IMG/VR virus record: IMGVR_UViG_3300030109_002019
Location: 1-32,515 of that record
Length of the DNA stretch: 32,515 nucleotides
Strand: one strand, 5' to 3'
Origin: a virus
Positions within the stretch are counted from its first letter, which is position 1. Each line of letters opens with the position of its first letter. The notes beneath the pieces were generated by a model, which was not told where the DNA came from, ran no database searches, and worked only from the letters and a program-made list of their open reading frames with translations. Below are positions 27,211 through 32,515 of the stretch, in pieces. The position numbers were made by a program, and so were the translations under genes.

Positions 27211-28848
27211 TTAATTTCGGCCTCCATATGTAGCCCCAGCACCAATTCCCGGAGCTTTTAAAATGTCAATACTTTTCCCATATCTAGGCGCAGATAGTGG
27301 GCGGTTTACAAGCGCATTCAATATTTGTTGCCCCGGACGGGTGTATGCTCCAGCAACTAAACCAGTAATTGCGCCAAAAGTTGGGTCAATAGCACTCACT
27401 CCACCACCTGCAAGCAAGGCTGTTAAAGTGCGTGGAGCCGTTCCAGATTCTGGAATTGTTGGCGACAGCCTTTGAACCGCTGGGTCAGACAATTCTTGCA
27501 TCGTTGCTTGCCCTTTTACATATTGCCTTTTTGGTTTGCCCATTGTTTTTGCGCCTTTAACCGCTCTGTCAAATTGAGATGGGTTAAATACCCCATTAAA
27601 TTTTCCGGGTGCTTTTGCAGAAGCATCTTCAACAATAGAAATCATGCGGTAAGTTTTGTTAGCATTTTTAAGTTGAGCAGCTTGTGATGGGTTGGTTCGT
27701 TCTAAACTTTCCCTCATTAATGTTTGTAGTTGTTTTACTGCTCCAGTTAATTGGACAGCATCTTCGTCAGTAGATTTGGAAAGTGTAGTTGCTAATTTAC
27801 CAAGAGTTGATTCTGCGGTTTTAAACGATTCCCCCGACATACCCATTTTATTGTCAAGTTTACTCACAAGATTTTTTTCTACAATTTTGTTAAACTTTTT
27901 TAAAGTCGCATCTGATAAAAATTGAGCGTTATCTATAACTTCATTTAATTGGCTCCTAAATTGCGTGTCCATGTTAAATCGTAAATTAGGCAAAAGTTTT
28001 TTATAAGCGTTGGATGCTTTTTCTAGCATTTCAGCTACAGCCTCACGCCCTACAGGTACTTTATCAGATAATTTTTCCCCTATTGGAGCCAATGCTTTAT
28101 TAATAACCACTCTATTAAAATCTTCGATGCCTCTTGCTTGCGCTCCTCTTATTGGAGGCAAAAAAGATGTAGCAGCATCTTCAATCATTTGGACAGTTCC
28201 TCCTAATCTTTGACCGGGAGTTAGAGAAACACCTTCTTTTATTAACATATTTGCAGCATTACTAACATTCGATTTAGGCGCAATCATTCGTTGCACACCG
28301 CCAACTGCTGCTGGGATTGCAACCCCTAATGGACCTCCAATAGCTGCGCCAATACCACCCCCTTTTAATCTTTCTCCTTCTTTTGCGTAACCACTTCCAG
28401 CTACAAAACCTTGACCAGCACCCACACCACCAGACGCTAAATATTGAGTTAGTTTAGGAGCATTTTGTATAAGTTTTGTTCCTAAAACTTTAGCAGCACT
28501 CGCACCGCCAGTTAATGCGCCACCACCTAATTCAAGCCCAAGTGCAGTTTTGGGGTTGGCCTCGCCAAAATCGTCTAGCATTTTTCGGCCTTCAGCTAAA
28601 TTTTGTTCATAACTTTTATTTCCATATAAAGGTTTTAACCCCATTCCCATTAAAGCGTCATCTAACTCAGTCCTTACTAAGGCTCTCATTTCGTCTATAT
28701 AACCGAACGTAGCACCAGACGCTATTTTCCCAATACCACCACGAACATCATCCATAATTGAACGATCTTCTGATTGAGAAACATCTGTTTTATTTTTAGC
28801 CAATCGTTTATTGACGTTTTCTAATATTTGTTTTTGTTCTTTATTCAT
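27211..28848 (-). CDS. Internal virion / DNA ejection protein
   Basis: 545 residues. A charged N-terminus (1-45), long Gly/Ala-rich hydrophobic stretches (about 100-190, ALGLELGGGALTGGASAAKV, and GGGIGAAIGGPLGVAIPAAV), then amphipathic helices (about 260-410) and a second hydrophobic C-terminal region (about 470-510). Hydrophobic Gly-rich segments with long helices typify podovirus ejection proteins that form a channel across the cell envelope. No catalytic motif is seen. It lies in the block of internal proteins 27211-32515. Confidence 0.7.
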   Translation of the reverse strand: MNKEQKQILENVNKRLAKNKTDVSQSEDRSIMDDVRGGIGKIASGATFGYIDEMRALVRTELDDALMGMGLKPLYGNKSYEQNLAEGRKMLDDFGEANPKTALGLELGGGALTGGASAAKVLGTKLIQNAPKLTQYLASGGVGAGQGFVAGSGYAKEGERLKGGGIGAAIGGPLGVAIPAAVGGVQRMIAPKSNVSNAANMLIKEGVSLTPGQRLGGTVQMIEDAATSFLPPIRGAQARGIEDFNRVVINKALAPIGEKLSDKVPVGREAVAEMLEKASNAYKKLLPNLRFNMDTQFRSQLNEVIDNAQFLSDATLKKFNKIVEKNLVSKLDNKMGMSGESFKTAESTLGKLATTLSKSTDEDAVQLTGAVKQLQTLMRESLERTNPSQAAQLKNANKTYRMISIVEDASAKAPGKFNGVFNPSQFDRAVKGAKTMGKPKRQYVKGQATMQELSDPAVQRLSPTIPESGTAPRTLTALLAGGGVSAIDPTFGAITGLVAGAYTRPGQQILNALVNRPLSAPRYGKSIDILKAPGIGAGATYGGRN

Positions 28849-28851
28849 TTA

Positions 28852-30084
28852 TTATTTTCCTTTGGAAAAAGCCTTTCGTTCATCTGCTGTCATTGCCTCC
28901 CATTGATCTTTTGAAACACTAGAAGGTGGCTCCCCAAAATCTAAACCAGAATCACGAGCAATAGAATCCAAGGTGAAAATTTTAGTTCCATCGTACCCTT
29001 TTAAAGTTCCGTTGTTTTCTTGGAAATACTTGCTTGCAGCTAGTTGAGCTTTACGGGCTTTTTTCATGGAGTTAATTAACCGAGTCAATCGTTTTATATT
29101 TTCAGCTTCGTCTAGCCTTGGATTGTATGCACGTTTAATTAATCTTTCGCCTTCTTTCTCCGTAAATTGTGCGCCCAAAACTATTCTAAGCTGTCTTTGT
29201 ACCACTCCCTCGACAAGTTCCTGAGCGTCTGCTGCTTTTGGATGGGTAATTTCTTTAATGTTTTGAGGAATTGAACCGATATATGGACCAGTAAAAGAGT
29301 CACTTGTTTGAAGTTTGCTTAATACCGATTCTAACTTTTCAACATTTGCGTCAAAATCAGCCTGCAGCCCACCGACTATTTGCTTACTGTATTGTTTGCC
29401 GAAATCTAAATCTATTTGTTTTTGAGCTGGACTTAAATCAAGTTTTTGCTCCGCTGTTTGACTGATAATTTTTGGCTGAGGACGGGGGATAGTAGAAGTT
29501 ACAGTGTCAGGCTTCCCAGTTCCAACAGGTTTACCAGTGCCATACATTATACCATCTGGACTCATCATAGGTGGATATTCAATGACCCCTTGTGGCGTTG
29601 GGACTCGTGTCGTTGAGCTTAAAACTCCAACAGCAGCAGCAAAAGAAGGATCGTTTTTTAATTCTGGATTACGTTGCGCTAGTGTCCAAATTTCTAATGC
29701 TTTACCACGTTGCCCAGAGCCAAACATTGGCTTTGGTGCGCTATCCATTTCTAGTTTTTTCTTTCGTAACGGGAACAGTTCAGTTTTTCTTTTTGCTTCC
29801 GCTTGAGCTAGTTCGCTTTGCCTCATTAACGATTTTAACTTAATAGCGTTCATTAATTGATTTTGATAGTTTTGGTTCCCTTTATTCATGTTTTGCCCAA
29901 GAGTGCCTAATGCTTGTGATGCCAACAATGCTGGTTGACCTACGTTTGTAGTAGGTGCGCCAGCAGCCCTCATTTGCGCCCCATATTGAAGTAAGTTAGA
30001 AAACAAATTTTGCTGTTGTTGGGCTTGGCGATATTCTGGATTAGCTATTTGAGAAAAATAATTTTGGAATAATTTATCATTCAT
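28852..30084 (-). CDS. Internal virion protein, helical
   Basis: 410 residues. The N-terminus is Gln-rich (PEYRQAQQQQNLFSNLLQYG), with further helices to about residue 120; the middle (about 130-210) is Pro/Thr-rich and less ordered; the C-terminus has FTEKEGERLIKRAYNPRLDE and a helical end. Layout and position suit an ejection or tail-interior protein. Not assigned to a named family. Confidence 0.65.
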   Translation of the reverse strand: MNDKLFQNYFSQIANPEYRQAQQQQNLFSNLLQYGAQMRAAGAPTTNVGQPALLASQALGTLGQNMNKGNQNYQNQLMNAIKLKSLMRQSELAQAEAKRKTELFPLRKKKLEMDSAPKPMFGSGQRGKALEIWTLAQRNPELKNDPSFAAAVGVLSSTTRVPTPQGVIEYPPMMSPDGIMYGTGKPVGTGKPDTVTSTIPRPQPKIISQTAEQKLDLSPAQKQIDLDFGKQYSKQIVGGLQADFDANVEKLESVLSKLQTSDSFTGPYIGSIPQNIKEITHPKAADAQELVEGVVQRQLRIVLGAQFTEKEGERLIKRAYNPRLDEAENIKRLTRLINSMKKARKAQLAASKYFQENNGTLKGYDGTKIFTLDSIARDSGLDFGEPPSSVSKDQWEAMTADERKAFSKGK

Positions 30085-30087
30085 TAT

Positions 30088-30999
30088 TTAACCCCTTCCA
30101 AATACGTTAGGGAATGCGCCAAATTGTCCAAAGGGACCACCCATGCCACCTAAAGAGCCAGCAATTCCAGCGAGTGAGGCTATATTGCCTATTGTGCCAG
30201 CAGTCTTATCTTGGAATATTGGCGTTGATGTTGACGAAGTTCCACCAAATTGCCCACCAGCTACTAAGGACATATAATCTGCCAGTGCTTTCTTTTCTGC
30301 TGTCTGTTCTAAATTAAATCTATCAATATCTTCCTGTAGTTGCGCTCCAGCCTGTCCTTCACGGGCTTGTCCTACGCTTAATAGCTGTGCTGGGTCAACG
30401 TAATCTAATGAGGCTAGTTGAGGCAACTGACTAGCAGCTTGCATCTGTCTGTTTCTCTCAGCGTCATATACACCACGTTGCGCCCCGTAATCACCAAAGG
30501 CCATCTGTGAACTTACATCGCTTATTTGATCTGCAAGGTTCTGTTGTGCCATACTTTGTGCTTGTGCTTGTAATCCGCTACCATAACGACCAGCACCGCT
30601 AAAACGAGCATCAATTCCGGGTTCAACTACAGATTCATAATTGCGTCTTAAACCACTGGTTGCGCTATCAATCGCACTAGCTAGGTAAGGATTGTTTTGA
30701 TTTAAAAACGGATTGTCCCTTAGTAGGTCGCCTCTAGCTGCCCCTAATACAGTATCTTGCGCCATTGTTGTTAATGGGCTTCCACTAACTGCTCTGCTCT
30801 CTATAGAAGACAGGGCTTGGCTTGTAGCTGGATCAAATGGGACAACTGTGCTTCCGGGGAAAAACTGTTCTGGTTTATCTAAAACATCGCTTCTAGCCCT
30901 TGCGAAACCTTCCTCAAGAAATGGCTGTTGACCACTCCACGGATCATTGGTCTGGGTTACGACTTGAGTTCCTGTTTGCTGTGGTTTTGAACTTCTCAT
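30088..30999 (-). CDS. Virion protein, NDPWSGQQP type
   Basis: 303 residues. QTNDPWSGQQPFLEEGFARA near the N-terminus, FPGSTVVPFDPATSQAL, ASAIDSATSGLRRNYESVVE, then FSGAGRYGSGLQAQAQSMAQ and a Gly-rich C-terminus. This pattern recurs in marine podovirus contigs next to internal proteins. A role in ejection or tail tip is inferred. The start overlaps the GNAT-like stop as ATGA. Confidence 0.72.
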   Translation of the reverse strand: MRSSKPQQTGTQVVTQTNDPWSGQQPFLEEGFARARSDVLDKPEQFFPGSTVVPFDPATSQALSSIESRAVSGSPLTTMAQDTVLGAARGDLLRDNPFLNQNNPYLASAIDSATSGLRRNYESVVEPGIDARFSGAGRYGSGLQAQAQSMAQQNLADQISDVSSQMAFGDYGAQRGVYDAERNRQMQAASQLPQLASLDYVDPAQLLSVGQAREGQAGAQLQEDIDRFNLEQTAEKKALADYMSLVAGGQFGGTSSTSTPIFQDKTAGTIGNIASLAGIAGSLGGMGGPFGQFGAFPNVFGRG

Positions 31000-31415
31000 A
31001 ATTGCTTCCTGTAAATTATCTCATTTCCGTCTTGTTTAATTACTTTATAATCTAAATATTTTTTCCAACCATTTCTACCTACTAACTCAATGGCGAAACA
31101 CCCTTTATCCTTTGCCCATTCTTCTATCGTTTCAATATGGTTAATCCATCTTTTTATATTATTGCCAGCACACATAAGAATTGAACATAACAATCCCTTT
31201 GGTTCTATAAATAAGGTTTCAGTAATACAACACGCCCTAATTTCTTCATCCCATGCAATCCAAAGCTGGTAACGTCTTTCCTTTAATCCTTCATATACTT
31301 CTATGGCAGTTTTATCAGAACCCTTATCAACTACCCTTTGTATCATAGGCTCTATTTCATGCCAAATATCATCTACTTCTTCTTGCTGAACTCCCCATAG
31401 TTGGGTTATAGCCAA
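30996..31415 (-). CDS. GNAT-like virion-region protein (T7 gp13-like class)
   Basis: 139 residues. GLKERRYQLWIAWDEE, ACCITETLFIEPKGLLCSIL and ELVGRNGWKKYLDYKVIKQD follow the strand order of the GNAT fold, but the classic acetyl-CoA loop (Q/RxxGxG/A) is absent. T7 internal protein gp13 is of a similar type, so a structural or assembly role is more likely than acetyl transfer. No ATG fits; TTG 31415 is used and overlaps the previous stop. Confidence 0.7.
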   Translation of the reverse strand: MAITQLWGVQQEEVDDIWHEIEPMIQRVVDKGSDKTAIEVYEGLKERRYQLWIAWDEEIRACCITETLFIEPKGLLCSILMCAGNNIKRWINHIETIEEWAKDKGCFAIELVGRNGWKKYLDYKVIKQDGNEIIYRKQL

Positions 31416-32515
31416 TCACCATAAGCAGCGGCAAAGTCTTCTCCGGGATCATAGGTTTCACCAAACCCATCTGTTATACCACCCCCTATATCAAAACCAC
31501 CACCGCCGTATTGATTATCTATTTCACTTTGCATACCTTGTGCGATGCTATCTGCAAGGTCTCTAGTTTCATTATACCCAGCATCAGGACCAAGTAGTTC
31601 TGCTGCTTGATTTAATATTGGACCAGCATTATTAGCTGCGTAATTACTTAAAGCCTCTTGGTTTGTTACACCATCTGCAAAAGTTTCATATTGATATGTA
31701 GGTGCGCCAGCTAAATCAGTTATAGGCATCTGTATATAATCGTCAAAAGGTGCAAATTCTCTTTGATTTTGTAAATAATTTGCCAACTCGCCAGCATACG
31801 CATAATTTTGGCCTTCTGGCAGACCTGCCATACGCACCATAGCATTTGGATTATTTCTTGCCATATCAGCCAGTGTGTTCATATTGCTAAGATCGCCGTA
31901 TTGTAATCCATAGCCTCCGGGACTTGTCGTTGAATAACTAATTTTTCCTCGATTTGGGTCGTACTCAATATTTGAATCTGTAGTTTGCGGATTAAGTGGA
32001 TTATAAGCGCCCATTGCGTGTAACCCACCGCCTACTAATCCCAATAAACCACCAAAGGGGGTAGCTGCACTAGCAAAAGGCATAGCCCCTGCTGCTATTC
32101 TTGTTCCCATAGATTCACTTGGATCGTTAAGAGCGTGAAAATATCCGGGTCTTGTATTAAAAATATCTCTTGAAAATAATCTACTAGAATCAAAAACGTC
32201 ATCTTGTTTTACCCCTGTAGATGGGGGTCTACCTGTTAATAAAGGCTCTGCGGATTCTAGTAAGGCCTCTGACTCTGATGGTATTTTACCACCCCATTCT
32301 GGGCTAGTAAATGCGCTGGCAAGTTGAGGGTACATTGGTGTCGCGCCAAAAAGCACTTTTTTACCAGCAATTTGTCCGCTAGGGTCTTCTTTAACAACTG
32401 TTTTGGGTGAAACGGGAGGGAGGGGGTTGACCCCAGCTAACCAGTTTCTACCATCCCTACTGGCTAGTAACCCTAGTTGTGCGTTTACTGTTGATATTGG
32501 ACTATCCTCAATAAT
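31406..32515 (-). CDS. Virion protein, C-terminal part, open at the right edge
   Basis: The frame is open to the last base, so the 5' end is missing; GTG 32356 is only an internal codon. The visible protein reads EDSPISTVNAQLGLLASRDG at the edge, then a Pro/Ser/Lys linker, a Gly/Ala hydrophobic patch (PFASAATPFGGLLGLVGGGL) and a Tyr/Asn/Gly-rich body ending YDPGEDFAAAYGDWL. Joined to 287-1 across the repeat it would be a single protein of about 434 residues. No family named. Confidence 0.75.
   Translation of the reverse strand: MIEDSPISTVNAQLGLLASRDGRNWLAGVNPLPPVSPKTVVKEDPSGQIAGKKVLFGATPMYPQLASAFTSPEWGGKIPSESEALLESAEPLLTGRPPSTGVKQDDVFDSSRLFSRDIFNTRPGYFHALNDPSESMGTRIAAGAMPFASAATPFGGLLGLVGGGLHAMGAYNPLNPQTTDSNIEYDPNRGKISYSTTSPGGYGLQYGDLSNMNTLADMARNNPNAMVRMAGLPEGQNYAYAGELANYLQNQREFAPFDDYIQMPITDLAGAPTYQYETFADGVTNQEALSNYAANNAGPILNQAAELLGPDAGYNETRDLADSIAQGMQSEIDNQYGGGGFDIGGGITDGFGETYDPGEDFAAAYGDWL
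32424..32515. repeat. Terminal direct repeat, right copy
   Basis: Matches 1-92 with four mismatches (32476, 32483, 32487, 32503). Upstream of 32424 the sequences differ because the left copy starts at base 1. Confidence 0.9.

Noticed and set aside
30996-31415. Active acetyltransferase
   Set aside because: The acetyl-CoA loop motif is not seen and the gene is in the internal virion block, so a structural GNAT-like protein is more likely.
1-32515. Diversity-generating retroelement suggested by nonsynonymous repeat differences
   Set aside because: No reverse transcriptase is seen, and the differences are not confined to adenines of a template repeat.
1-32515. Integrase, attachment site, tRNA or CRISPR array
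   Set aside because: No recombinase motif, no cloverleaf and no regularly spaced repeats were found by eye. A tRNA scan would settle the tRNA point.

Overview
This window is a compact, AT-rich tailed-phage genome segment of podovirus type. Every gene I can support lies on the minus strand and reads from high to low coordinates. The structural genes are P22-like: terminase, portal, scaffold, P22 coat-type major capsid protein, and adaptor and tail-accessory proteins. No DNA or RNA polymerase, helicase, integrase or tRNA is visible. The small gene complement and protein style suggest a marine phage of an alphaproteobacterium, similar in type to small pelagic podoviruses. That host guess is inference only.

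The two ends carry a 92-bp direct repeat (1-92 and 32424-32515, 88/92 identical) read in the same frame of the same protein. The simplest reading is a circularly permuted genome of about 32.4 kb opened inside one virion gene; joined, that gene would encode about 434 residues.

Layout in transcription order on the joined circle. (1) Early and replication region, 20641 to 12397: small acidic proteins, an ERF annealing protein, an SSB-like protein, an HNH protein behind a strongly structured leader, a YdaS/Cro-like repressor, a DUF1064 nuclease-like protein, three Cys-rich proteins, a DUF1376 replication protein, then a translationally coupled trio (PAPS-reductase-like, unknown, Mom-like DNA modification protein), and a SleB-type hydrolase. 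(2) A small operon, 12175 to 11215, behind its own promoter. (3) Late region, starting at a strong promoter at 11122-11149: tiny membrane and basic proteins, terminase, head genes, a UUCG-loop terminator behind the capsid gene, tail genes, a virion protein with an ADP-ribosyltransferase-like C-terminus, across the contig ends into internal virion proteins, tail fibres, a tail-fibre chaperone, a 31-residue Cys-rich microprotein, membrane proteins, an HTH-metallophosphoesterase, holin and GH24 lysozyme. (4) A single-gene unit, 21233 to 20665, with its own promoter and terminator.

Most genes are joined by ATGA or TAATG overlaps, so translational coupling is probably the main way expression is set. 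The points most worth following are the Mom/PAPS-reductase module, the possible pseudoknot at 18373-18447, the Cys-rich microprotein at 24474-24569, the ART-like virion protein, and several genes of 25-59 residues that standard length cut-offs would miss.
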